From positions 992,001-1,056,000 of the forward strand of contig NZ_CP180001.1 in assembly GCF_047528295.1 (NCBI RefSeq): 64,000 nucleotides of DNA. The letters are read 5' to 3'. The notes beneath the pieces are model-generated. The model was not told the origin of the DNA, did no database searches, and worked only from the letters and a program-made list of their open reading frames with translations. Position numbers and translations under genes: made by a program. This document shows, one piece after another, positions 7,239-15,649 of the stretch (position 1 is its first letter; each line of letters begins with the position of its first letter). The DNA is from Peptacetobacter sp900550335. GTDB taxonomy: Bacteria > Bacillota > Clostridia > Peptostreptococcales > Peptostreptococcaceae.

Positions 7239-9330
7239 AGTAAAAAGTGAACATTCAGCAAATGAATTAGGACTTTTACAGGAAGAAATAAGAAACTTAG
7301 TAGAAAAAAATGTATTTGCTAATGAAGAAGAAAATGCACCAACTGGAAAAGATGATGTAAGAAATCAGTCAGTATATGCAGTATTTATAAATGGAAAAGA
7401 ACAGACTCAGTTAACAGCAAATGCATCTACTCAGAAATGGCAGAATGCATTTAATTCACTAAGAGTTGGAGATTCTGTAAAAGTATATGACAAAGGACAC
7501 AAAGAAGTAGATGGAAAATTATATCACTATGAAGTAAAAACAGATTATCCAAAATACGATGAGAAATCTTTAAAGGATTTAAAAGATTTACTAGTAGACA
7601 ATATAGATCCTAATAAAGAAAATGGTAAATTATTTAAAAGTGTTGAATTTAACAGCGTAGGACAGCTTGTATTAGATTTCCATGATGATGTTAAAGTCCC
7701 AGGACTAGAATCAGAAAAAACTATAATATTAGAAAAAGATGTATCTAGAAAATTCAAAACTGAAAAAGATGCTAATACAGGAATAACTTCATTAAAATAC
7801 TATACTGATGAAGCTAGAAAAACAGAAGCAACTTTAAATAGTACAGTAAAACCAGAAGAATTCTATGGATTTGTTTTAGCTGGTAAAGTTACAGATGCAA
7901 CAGTTATATCTTCAAGTTTAGTAAAAGAATACACTATAACTCCAGGAGGATATAACTTTGATGTAGCTGATTTATATGATGGATTATTCTTAACAGACAA
8001 AGGAAATGAATTCTTTGGAATGTTAAAAGATAATATAGCAGCTGGTAGAGAAGGAAAAATAGTTATAAATGATGACGAACTTAACTATTATGAAATAGGT
8101 CGTATACAGGATCAGGAAACAATAAAAGCATTAGAAACACAGATATTTAGAAATATAAAAGAATACAATGGAGTATATAGATTTGAAATAAGATTATCTG
8201 CAAAAGATGATTTAAAGGCAGAAACATATACAATATCTGGAAAAAATAAACAGGAAGTGGCAAGACTAGCATCTTGGATGTTAAGACCACAGGCAAGAGT
8301 AGATAAATTTGAAGGATCAAATAGATATGAAACAGCTGTATTATTAGCAAAAGAATATGCTGGATTAAATGGACAAGTAGTTACTAATAATTCACATGGA
8401 AATACAAAAGAAATAAGAGATATAGTACTAGTAAATGGAAACGCTTTAGTAGATGGATTAGCAGCAGCTCCTCTAGCATCATCTATAGCAGATAAAACTT
8501 CTAGAAAAGTACCTATGTTATTAACAGAAGCAGATCATTTACCAAAAGCAACTGTTAAATTCTTAAAAGAATTAATGGCAGATCATTTAGTAGGAAATAA
8601 TAAATCAGCAACAATACATCTAGTAGGTGGAGAATCAGTTCTTAATAAATCTTTAGAAAAAGAATTAAGAGGATTAGGATTTAAAATCGAAAGATATGAT
8701 GGTGATAATAGAGAAGAAACTTCATTATTAGTAATGGATGCTGTAAGAAAAAATAACGGAAAAGACTCTAAAGCATTCGTAGTAGGAGCAGAAGGTGAAG
8801 CAGATGCAATGTCAATATCAGCAGTAGCTGCAGATCAGAAAACACCAATAGTAGTAGCTAAAAAAGGTGGAATATCTGAAGATGCTGTATACGAATTAAA
8901 AGGAATGGACACTACAATAGTAGGTGGAAAAACTGTAGTAACAGCAAGAGATGAAAACGCATTAAGAGAAGAAGCTAAATCTGTAAATAGAATATACGGA
9001 GATAACAGAAAAGCTACAAATGCAAAAGTAATAGAAAAATACTATAATGAATCTGGATTTGCTGAAGGTGTAGGAAGAGCTCAGAACGTAATAGTAGCAA
9101 AAGATGGACAGAGAAGACCAATAGATTTAGTAGATGCATTAGCAGCAGCAAATATGGCAGCAACTAAAAAAGCTCCAATAGTACTAGCTACATCTAAATT
9201 ATCAAAAGAACAGGAATCAGCTATAAATTCATACGCTAAAGATGCTTACGGATTATTCCAGGTAGGTGGACAGGTTAACAAAGAAGTAGTTAGAACTATA
9301 GCTAAAATGTTAAACTTAACAAATAGATAA
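7159..9330 (+). CDS. S-layer protein B, SlpA-type (promoterless copy)
   Basis: 723 aa. Signal peptide identical at DNA level to A; divergent region about residues 27-378; three CWB2 domains from VDKFEGSNRYETAVLLAKEYA (about 380) to the end. The N-terminal region is only distantly similar to A, sharing the frame ...ANELGLLQEEIR... and DLYDGLFLTDKGNEFF. The ORF is fully intact with the same AAACGGAGG site. No -35/-10 pair is seen within about 100 bp upstream; the preceding genes run the other way. It is therefore predicted to be silent until recombination joins it to the promoter at 2178-2206. It ends in the standard cassette terminator. Confidence 0.88.
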   Translation: MNKKRLSVVMAGAMLASSVAPVLAAEVVKSEHSANELGLLQEEIRNLVEKNVFANEEENAPTGKDDVRNQSVYAVFINGKEQTQLTANASTQKWQNAFNSLRVGDSVKVYDKGHKEVDGKLYHYEVKTDYPKYDEKSLKDLKDLLVDNIDPNKENGKLFKSVEFNSVGQLVLDFHDDVKVPGLESEKTIILEKDVSRKFKTEKDANTGITSLKYYTDEARKTEATLNSTVKPEEFYGFVLAGKVTDATVISSSLVKEYTITPGGYNFDVADLYDGLFLTDKGNEFFGMLKDNIAAGREGKIVINDDELNYYEIGRIQDQETIKALETQIFRNIKEYNGVYRFEIRLSAKDDLKAETYTISGKNKQEVARLASWMLRPQARVDKFEGSNRYETAVLLAKEYAGLNGQVVTNNSHGNTKEIRDIVLVNGNALVDGLAAAPLASSIADKTSRKVPMLLTEADHLPKATVKFLKELMADHLVGNNKSATIHLVGGESVLNKSLEKELRGLGFKIERYDGDNREETSLLVMDAVRKNNGKDSKAFVVGAEGEADAMSISAVAADQKTPIVVAKKGGISEDAVYELKGMDTTIVGGKTVVTARDENALREEAKSVNRIYGDNRKATNAKVIEKYYNESGFAEGVGRAQNVIVAKDGQRRPIDLVDALAAANMAATKKAPIVLATSKLSKEQESAINSYAKDAYGLFQVGGQVNKEVVRTIAKMLNLTNR

Positions 9331-9353
9331 TAAAAACTATATAATGTTTATAC

Positions 9354-9383
9354 AAAAGGCGAGGAAAATTTCCTCGTCTTTTC
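9354..9383 (+). terminator. Terminator of gene B
   Basis: AAAAGGCGAGGAA / TTCCTCGTCTTTT stem with one mismatch, then TCTTTTTC. Same family as the terminators of A, C, D and E. Confidence 0.88.
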
Positions 9384-9440
9384 TTTTTCTTATATATTTC
9401 TAATATAATTTCCAGGTTATATTTAAAGTATAAAAAAAGA

Positions 9441-9474
9441 CAAAAATAGGCTTGCTTTTGTAAGTCTATTTTTG
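9441..9474. repeat. 34-bp palindromic element after gene B
   Basis: Same sequence as the copy after gene A. The next roughly 100 bp also match the A flank (…TTCACTAACTTTACTCTAC… against …TTCACTAATTTTACTCTAC…), so the two cassette tails are homologous. Confidence 0.85.
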
Positions 9475-9573
9475 TCTTTATAATCTATTACAAACATATG
9501 TTCTTATATAATTCACTAACTTTACTCTACTTATCCTTTAAAAATTATATAAAAAAATCAGTTTTTGATTTGC

Positions 9574-9675
9574 GTTGCATTTTTGCAACACAAATCAAAT
9601 AAATAATAGTTTACTGTTGCATTTTTGCAACACAAATCAAACAAATAACAGTTTACTGTTGCATTTTATGTTGCA
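9574..9675. repeat. 42-bp hairpin repeat, 2.4 tandem copies
   Basis: Units start at 9574, 9616 and 9658 (partial), each with GTTGCATTTTTGCAAC followed by an AT-rich 26-bp tail. The tail homologous to the one after gene A has only one copy, so copy number varies between cassettes. Confidence 0.85.
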
Positions 9676-9679
9676 AAGA

Positions 9680-11458
9680 TTAAACTTTTTTTAATATATA
9701 TCTTGTAGATTTGTTAGCTCCTTCTCTTATTATAAGACCCTTCTCTATAAGGTCATTACAAGCTCTAATACTCATATGTCTAGATATATCCAATCTATCT
9801 GAATTTATTCTAGTTGTTGTAAAGCCATCATTTATTATAATCTTTATAATATCCTCCTCAACTTTGCTAATTCTTACATTATTCAAGTTTAAATCTTCTA
9901 AAGAAATAATCTTTTTATTTGCATCATTCCCTTTAGATTTCTCTACTACACTATCCAAACTAGAATTACTTTCTTCACAGCAAAATTGCTCATTAACCAT
10001 ATACTTCTTGCCTCTTCCAAATCCTTCTTCAACTAACAATCCTCTATTTACCATACTTCTCAAAAGATCTGAAATATCTTTAGAATGCATATCCAAAATA
10101 CATTGCACTCTTGCATTACTAATCTCTCCCTCAGTAATTGCTGCAAGAAGAATCTTAACTTCATCAGTATTTAGAGAATCTAAACTACTTCCATATATCA
10201 ATCTCAATTTTTCTCTATAAACTTCAGGTACAAAAGAAATCATACTCATTTTTAGCACAACCTCATCAATCCTAAAATTTTCCTCAAGTACAGGTTCAGC
10301 CCATTTTTGTTCATACCAAGCTTTTAATATTTTAGGAAACCCAGACCCTATATTTTCACCAAAGCCAATAAGTCTAAACATCTTTTGAAGATTCTTATTC
10401 CTACACTTAGATATACCACCACTATACACATCAAGTACAGATATTCTAAGATTTCCTGGATTATGGAATTCAAACCTATTCCTAAATCTCATAATTTTAA
10501 TTGTTCCTTCAATAGAATAATTTCCATGAATAAGTGTATTTACAAGAGCTTCCCTCAGAGCCTGATTTACAGGAGTATCATCTACTCGCACAATTCCCTC
10601 AAGTTTAAATGGAATCGGCAAGCCTTCAACCAACTTATTTATAACTTTCATATAGAAATTAAATAAATTATTCTCCCAATTTCCATCTATCGTAACCCTA
10701 TCTCTATATCTTATCTCAGTATCTGAATCAATCATATTTAGATAATCTAAATTCAAATAAGGAAATTTCTCTCTAATACTAAGACCTTTTCCAAACATCA
10801 GAAGTCCTGCAACAGTTACCCAAACTTTTTGAGTATTTCTATCCTTTGCAATAGCTCCAAGTTGCATCAAAAAATCCTCATCAGATAGTTTTATCCAAAT
10901 ATGGTGTAAATTTCTAGATGAGAACATATTTCTATACCGATGAACTGTTTCCATATCAAGATCATCTAAATTATAATTTTCTATAAGTACAGAATCATAA
11001 TTATCATCAGATGAATCTCTAATCATCGCATTTACCTCACTTACAGAGCACTTATAATCTCCTTCATAATTTCTCTTATATGTCCCATTATAAGGATTTC
11101 CATTTAAAAATATTGGTTTATCTGAATAATTTGCTCTTGGAACTTCAATCTTTATTACTTTTTTAGAGTCTATATCTATAACTTCAACATCTCTGTCCAT
11201 TAAAATATTTTTATTTACTTTATTTCCATTTATCGTATCCCAAAAGTCTTTTAAAACTTTTTCTACAGAATTAATCCCAGAAATACAAAATCTTTCTGCT
11301 TCCCCTAATCTTTCTTCTACTCCTAACACAATTGTTCCCCCATTTGTGTTAGCCATTGCAGAATATGTTTCCCACAAGTCTTTAGGAACGCTATTTTTTG
11401 CTTTTTTGAATTCTATCTCACTATTTTCACCTATGTCTATAAGCTCAAATATATCCAT
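9680..11458 (-). CDS. AlbA_2 / COG2865-type ATP-binding protein with winged-helix C-terminus
   Basis: 592 aa from the ATG at 11458, chosen because AAAGGAGGGAG lies 5 nt before it; an in-frame start 11 codons earlier has no such site. The N-terminal AlbA_2 (Schlafen-type) domain shows IEFKKAKNSVPKDLWETYSA and NTNGGTIVLGV. The central HATPase_c_4 region has NQALREALVNTLIHGNY and GFGENIGSGFPKILKAW. The C-terminal third looks like winged-helix segments. These proteins are often annotated as transcriptional regulators or RecG-like helicases and often occur in accessory or defence islands; their biochemical role is poorly known. It lies alone between S-layer genes B and C, antisense to both. Regulation of the cassettes is possible but unsupported. 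Confidence 0.75.
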   Translation of the reverse strand: MDIFELIDIGENSEIEFKKAKNSVPKDLWETYSAMANTNGGTIVLGVEERLGEAERFCISGINSVEKVLKDFWDTINGNKVNKNILMDRDVEVIDIDSKKVIKIEVPRANYSDKPIFLNGNPYNGTYKRNYEGDYKCSVSEVNAMIRDSSDDNYDSVLIENYNLDDLDMETVHRYRNMFSSRNLHHIWIKLSDEDFLMQLGAIAKDRNTQKVWVTVAGLLMFGKGLSIREKFPYLNLDYLNMIDSDTEIRYRDRVTIDGNWENNLFNFYMKVINKLVEGLPIPFKLEGIVRVDDTPVNQALREALVNTLIHGNYSIEGTIKIMRFRNRFEFHNPGNLRISVLDVYSGGISKCRNKNLQKMFRLIGFGENIGSGFPKILKAWYEQKWAEPVLEENFRIDEVVLKMSMISFVPEVYREKLRLIYGSSLDSLNTDEVKILLAAITEGEISNARVQCILDMHSKDISDLLRSMVNRGLLVEEGFGRGKKYMVNEQFCCEESNSSLDSVVEKSKGNDANKKIISLEDLNLNNVRISKVEEDIIKIIINDGFTTTRINSDRLDISRHMSIRACNDLIEKGLIIREGANKSTRYILKKV

Positions 11459-11720
11459 GTCTACTCCCTCCTTTGAAATATATTCTCTCAATTATCTTTA
11501 TTTAAATAAGTATTTTTTATTTCGTTGTCTAATCTATTTTAATTATATCATTTTTTTGTGTTAATTTTGAAATTTATTAATTATGTTATGAGTGATTTTA
11601 GACAAAAAAACATGTGTTCTTGTTGGTATTACTTTTTGTAAGGCCATTTTTTAGATGATTTTTTGTGTTTTTCCTACATTTATATATGTTTTTTATGATG
11701 TGAGTTGATTTTGTGCTTTA
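11459..11720. other. Spacer upstream of cassette C, homologous to the DNA upstream of cassette E
   Basis: No gene. From about 11600 to 11744 it aligns by eye with the reverse complement of 21839-21980 (shared AAAAAAACATGTGTTCT / AAAAAAACATTTGTTCT, TTTCCTACATTTATATATG). So C and E share an older, diverged upstream flank beyond the identical 185 bp. The ACATATGTTCT-like box is at 11610-11620. Confidence 0.7.
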
Positions 11721-11744
11721 GTTGGGGCGGTGGTCGCGCGTTTC
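11721..11744 (+). other. GC/G-rich junction upstream of silent copy C
   Basis: GTTGGGGCGGTGGTCGCGCG then TTTC, next to the shared block. Almost identical to the junction at gene B. Confidence 0.8.
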
Positions 11745-11929
11745 GTACAATAAAACTGTGGAAGAATAAAGAATTGCGTCGAAAGAGCAAGAGAATAGAG
11801 AAAAAAAGAGATGTAACGAATAAAAAAGGAAAACGGAGGTAAAAAGATAATGAATAAGAAAAGATTATCAGTAGTAATGGCAGGAGCAATGCTAGCAAGT
11901 AGTGTAGCACCAGTTCTTGCAGCAGAAGT
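11745..11929 (+). repeat. Shared 185-bp recombination block, copy 3 (gene C)
   Basis: Identical to copy 1, direct orientation. B and C also agree for about 10 further bases (AGTAAAAAGTGAA), suggesting a more recent exchange or common origin of these two. Confidence 0.97.
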
Positions 11930-14000
11930 AGTAAAAAGTGAAACAAGTGCATCAGAATTAGGATTATTAATCCAGAAAGTTAGAACTATACTAACTTCAG
12001 AAAAATTTGCTGATGAAACAAAGGCAGATAGAGATAGAAATGGAAATGATTTAGCAGGAAAATCAATATATGAAGTAGAAGTAAATGGTGTTGCTACAGG
12101 ATTAACAGAAAAATCTACTCAGGATGATTATCAGAAAAAATTAGGAAACTTAAAAGTTGGTTCTAAAGTAGTAATAAAATCAAAAGGTTTCGTTAAAGAA
12201 GGCGAAAAATACTATGGAAGAAATGAAGGACATGAAGAATATACAGCCGCTCAAGTAGCTGGGTTAAAAAATACATTTGATACTTTAAAAGCTGGAAATC
12301 TAAAAAAAGTTATATCATCAGTTACTCTTGATGGTAATGGACTTACAGTAAAATTTGCAGCAGATGTTAATGCTTCAACATTAAATTTAAAAGAAGGATC
12401 TAAAACAATAAAAACTAATGTTTATTTAAATGAATACAATGTTGAAACTGCAATAAATTCTGAAATAGCTGCAAAAGATTTCTATGGATTCCCAACAACT
12501 GGAAATGTGGCATATATTGATATAGCACCTTCTACAGTAGAAGAAATAACAATAACTTCTGGTGGATATAGCTTAAACATAGATGACTTATATGATGGAT
12601 TAATGTTAACAGAAAAAGGACATGACTTCTTCTCTATGCTTAAAGAAGCAGATGCAATGGGAAGAAACTATCATGTAAATGGTAATGCATCAGGAACTAC
12701 AGGTGAAATAACTGGTCATGCGGCAACAGCTGGAAATTCTACAACTAGACTTGCGAATGTTAACAAAATAGGAAATGCAATAGTTAAAGATGCTAATGGA
12801 AACTATGTATTTACAGTAACATTCCCTAAATTTAAACTAGAAGGTACTGATTCTAAAGAACTACCAGCAGTAACTTACACTATAACTTCTAAAGATGAAA
12901 AAAATGCAGAAAGATTAGCAAAATGGATGTTAAAACCATTAGCGAGAGTAGACATATTAGCTGGTGACAATAGATATGAAACTGCAGTTAAAATAGCAGA
13001 AGAATATGCTGGATTAACTACAGTAGGAGAACAGAATGATTTAAGAATTAAAAATGCAAATATAGTATTAGTAAATGGAAATGCATTAGTAGATGGTTTA
13101 GCAGCAGCTCCTTTAGCAGCAGTAAAAACTAATGGTGCTAAATCAGCTCCAATATTATTAACAGAAAAAGATCAGTTACCAAAAGCAACAAAAGTATATT
13201 TAAGAAAATTATTATCAAATATACAGATAGGTTCATTAAAGAAAGTAACTGTACACTTAGTGGGTGGAGATGCTGTTCTTAGTCCAGCTCTAGAAAGAGA
13301 AATAAGAGGATTAGGATTCGATGTTAAAAGATATGATGGAGATAACAGAGAAGAAACTTCATTAAAAGTAGCAGAAGCTGTAGAAGCTACTAAATCTTCA
13401 ACTGCTGAAAGAGAAAGATTTGTTGTAGGAGCAGATGGTGAAGCGGATGCAATGTCAATAGCAGCGGTAGCGGCATACAATAAAACTCCAATAATAGTAG
13501 CTAAAAGAGGCGGAATATCAGAAAAAGCTCTTTATACATTTGATGAAAATGCAAATGTAGCAGTAATAGGTGGAGAATCTGTAGTATCAGAAGCAGAAGA
13601 AAAAGAATTAAAATCAGTATCTAAATCAGTAATAAGATTAGGTGGATCAAATAGAAAAGCAACAAATGCTAAGATAATAGAAACATACTACAAAAGAAAT
13701 TTAGCAGACGGTAACACTGGTTTCGTAGGTGAACAGGTAGGAAATGGTAAAACTGATCATGTATTAGTAGCAAAAGATGGACAGAGAAATAAAGAAGAAT
13801 TAGTAGATGCATTAGCAGCAGCTAACTTTGCATCAGAAATAAAAGCTCCAATAGTACTTGCTACAGATAAATTATCACCTGCACAGATAAATGCTTTAGA
13901 ATTAAACTCTAAAACTTCAACAGCTTTATATCAGATAGGTCATGGTGTAGCTAGAGATGTAGTTAAATCTATAGCTTATGGATTAGGACTTACAAACTAA
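11850..14000 (+). CDS. S-layer protein C, SlpA-type (promoterless copy)
   Basis: 716 aa. Shared signal peptide; divergent N-terminal region about residues 30-365; three CWB2 domains from VDILAGDNRYETAVKIAEEYA (about 367) to the end. The N-terminal region keeps the family frame SELGLLIQKVR, GKSIYEVEVNG and DLYDGLMLTEKGHDFF but is otherwise different from A and B. The ORF is intact, with the same leader and ribosome-binding site as A. Upstream lies the GC-rich junction instead of a promoter, and the preceding AlbA_2 gene runs away from it, so no transcript is expected to enter. It ends in its own terminator, followed by a CWB2-only gene in the same direction. Confidence 0.88.
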   Translation: MNKKRLSVVMAGAMLASSVAPVLAAEVVKSETSASELGLLIQKVRTILTSEKFADETKADRDRNGNDLAGKSIYEVEVNGVATGLTEKSTQDDYQKKLGNLKVGSKVVIKSKGFVKEGEKYYGRNEGHEEYTAAQVAGLKNTFDTLKAGNLKKVISSVTLDGNGLTVKFAADVNASTLNLKEGSKTIKTNVYLNEYNVETAINSEIAAKDFYGFPTTGNVAYIDIAPSTVEEITITSGGYSLNIDDLYDGLMLTEKGHDFFSMLKEADAMGRNYHVNGNASGTTGEITGHAATAGNSTTRLANVNKIGNAIVKDANGNYVFTVTFPKFKLEGTDSKELPAVTYTITSKDEKNAERLAKWMLKPLARVDILAGDNRYETAVKIAEEYAGLTTVGEQNDLRIKNANIVLVNGNALVDGLAAAPLAAVKTNGAKSAPILLTEKDQLPKATKVYLRKLLSNIQIGSLKKVTVHLVGGDAVLSPALEREIRGLGFDVKRYDGDNREETSLKVAEAVEATKSSTAERERFVVGADGEADAMSIAAVAAYNKTPIIVAKRGGISEKALYTFDENANVAVIGGESVVSEAEEKELKSVSKSVIRLGGSNRKATNAKIIETYYKRNLADGNTGFVGEQVGNGKTDHVLVAKDGQRNKEELVDALAAANFASEIKAPIVLATDKLSPAQINALELNSKTSTALYQIGHGVARDVVKSIAYGLGLTN

Positions 14001-14030
14001 TTAAAACTAAATAATAAATTTCACTTTATA

Positions 14031-14062
14031 AAAGACGAGAGATTTATCTCTCGTCTTTTTTT
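14031..14062 (+). terminator. Terminator of gene C
   Basis: AAAGACGAGAGAT / ATCTCTCGTCTTTTTTT. A covariant version of the cassette terminator (GAGGAA/TTCCTC replaced by GAGAGA/TCTCTC), so pairing has been conserved. Confidence 0.92.
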
Positions 14063-14143
14063 ATAAAACATAACTAAAATCCTATAGCCCCTATATCTAA
14101 AATATAGTAAAATAAAAATATAACTACTCAAAGGAGGCAGAAC

Positions 14144-15265
14144 ATGAACAAAAAACTTTCAATACTTCTTGCAGGAGCAATGCTAACAACTTCAACTGCT
14201 CCAATACTAGCTCAAGAGCTTCCAAACAGAACTTATGTAGGAAGTCTAGCTGGTGAAAACAGATACGAAACAGCTGTCAAAATAGCCGAAGAATACGCAG
14301 GGCTAACAGGTGATACAATAACAAACAATCAAACAAATGCAGATGTAAACATAGTACTAGTAAATGGGAACTCTCTAGTAGATGGTCTTGCTGCAGCTCC
14401 TCTTGCTGCTAGTCTTGGAGATGATGCAAATGGTTATAAATCACCAATACTACTTACAGAAGCTGACAAACTTCCAAACGCTACAAAAGCATACTTAAAA
14501 AGACTTCTAAAAAATGTATTTGTAGGTAAATTTAAAAAAGTTACTATACATTTAGTTGGTGGAGAGTCAGTTCTTAACAGATCTTTAGAGAGAGAGTTAA
14601 GAGGATATGATTTCGATGTTGTTAGATACAATGGAGACAACAGAGAGGAAACTTCTCTAAAAGTAGCTAAAGCCATATCTAAATTAACAGGAGAACCTTC
14701 AAATAATATAGCTGATTCGTTTGTAGTTGGTGCTGAGGGCGAAGCTGATGCAATGTCAATAGCTTCAGTAGCATCAGAAACAAAAACACCTATCATAGTA
14801 GCTAAAAAAGGCGGAATTTCAGATGAAGCCGTTAGTGAATTAAGCGACCAGAATGTAGTTGTTGTAGGTGGAAAGAGTGTATTTTCTGATTACGAATTAA
14901 AATATTTAAACACAGAAGCTTCAAGCGTTACAAGAATAGCTGGAGATAACAGAAAAGCTACTAATGCAGAAATAATAAATAGATACTACAGAAATGAATT
15001 TGTAGGTCCCGCAGAAACAGTTATAGTTGCAAAGGATGGTCAGAGAGATAAAGATGATTTAATAGATGCTCTAACAGCAGCTAACATGGCAGCTTCAAAA
15101 AATGCACCTATAATACTAGCAACTAATAGCTTATCTAAGGAACAGATAAATGCATTAGAATTAAATGCAAAAGAATCTTACGCACTATACCAAGTAGGTC
15201 ATGGTGTAGCCAGAGAAGTTGTTAAGACAATAGCTGAATGTATAGGATTAACTAACAGAGACTAA
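14144..15265 (+). CDS. Short CWB2-only secreted wall protein
   Basis: 373 aa: signal peptide MNKKLSILLAGAMLTTSTAPILAQ, then almost at once three CWB2 domains (from about residue 31, VGSLAGENRYETAVKIAEEYA, to the end). It lacks the variable N-terminal region of the S-layer proteins. The ribosome-binding site is AAAGGAGGC. Its 5' end is not the shared 185-bp block, and it uses CTT/CTA for Leu and other codons much more than the TTA-biased S-layer genes, so it is under different selection. It lies at the centre of the cassette cluster, between the + and - arms. It could cap free wall-polymer sites or be what remains of an S-layer gene that lost its N-terminal half. A promoter was not clearly seen. 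Confidence 0.82.
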   Translation: MNKKLSILLAGAMLTTSTAPILAQELPNRTYVGSLAGENRYETAVKIAEEYAGLTGDTITNNQTNADVNIVLVNGNSLVDGLAAAPLAASLGDDANGYKSPILLTEADKLPNATKAYLKRLLKNVFVGKFKKVTIHLVGGESVLNRSLERELRGYDFDVVRYNGDNREETSLKVAKAISKLTGEPSNNIADSFVVGAEGEADAMSIASVASETKTPIIVAKKGGISDEAVSELSDQNVVVVGGKSVFSDYELKYLNTEASSVTRIAGDNRKATNAEIINRYYRNEFVGPAETVIVAKDGQRDKDDLIDALTAANMAASKNAPIILATNSLSKEQINALELNAKESYALYQVGHGVAREVVKTIAECIGLTNRD

Positions 15266-15285
15266 AAGTAAATATTATAAAATAT

Positions 15286-15319
15286 CAAAAATAGACTTGC
15301 TTTTGTAAGTCTATTTTTG
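15286..15319. repeat. 34-bp palindromic element, central copy (+)
   Basis: Arms CAAAAATAGACTT / AAGTCTATTTTTG, 20 bp after the CWB2-only gene. It pairs with the inverted copy at 15515-15548, so the centre of the cluster is bounded by two opposed copies. Confidence 0.85.
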
Positions 15320-15514
15320 TATTTATATATTCAAAAAACATATGTTCTCTATTGAAGAATTATGAAGCTAAAAGAATAATAAAATTTGTTAAAATTTCAA
15401 AGAAAAATTCATTAAAAAGTATATATAAATATTTTTTTATTACATTAAATATAAGTAAATAAGAGTAAGATAATCTTATTTAACCAAACATTTGTTCTTT
15501 ATTTTAAAAATATA
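15320..15514. other. Centre of the cassette cluster, non-coding
   Basis: AT-rich spacer between the convergent CWB2-only gene and gene D. It contains two ACATATGTTCT-like boxes (15338-15348 and 15488-15498) next to the two palindromes. No gene seen. Confidence 0.7.
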
Positions 15515-15548
15515 CAAAAATAGACTTACAAAAGCAAGCCTATTTTTG
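15515..15548. repeat. 34-bp palindromic element, copy belonging to gene D (inverted)
   Basis: The reverse complement matches the copy after gene A exactly over the 34 bp, and it sits at the 3' side of the minus-strand gene D. Confidence 0.85.
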
Positions 15549-15603
15549 ATAAAAAACTTTTAAATAATATATAGAATTTGATAAAAAATTACAACAAAAG
15601 GCG

Positions 15604-15633
15604 AAAAAAAGACGAGGAAAAATTCCTCGTCTC
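15604..15633 (-). terminator. Terminator of gene D
   Basis: GACGAGGAA / TTCCTCGTC stem. On the minus strand it is followed by a run of T, so it ends gene D. Confidence 0.85.
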
Positions 15634-15649
15634 TAGTATATAAATTTAA

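Noticed and set aside
9574..9675. CRISPR-like array
   Set aside because: The units are directly adjacent 42-bp repeats without unique spacers, and there are no cas genes.
11680..11952. Antisense ORF encoding a Leu/Phe-rich hydrophobic peptide, also present at 2278-2481, 7013-7261, 17539-17766 and 21673-21870
   Set aside because: It recurs only because the 185-bp block is identical in all five places. It has no ribosome-binding site and reads the complement of the signal-peptide region and purine-rich leader.
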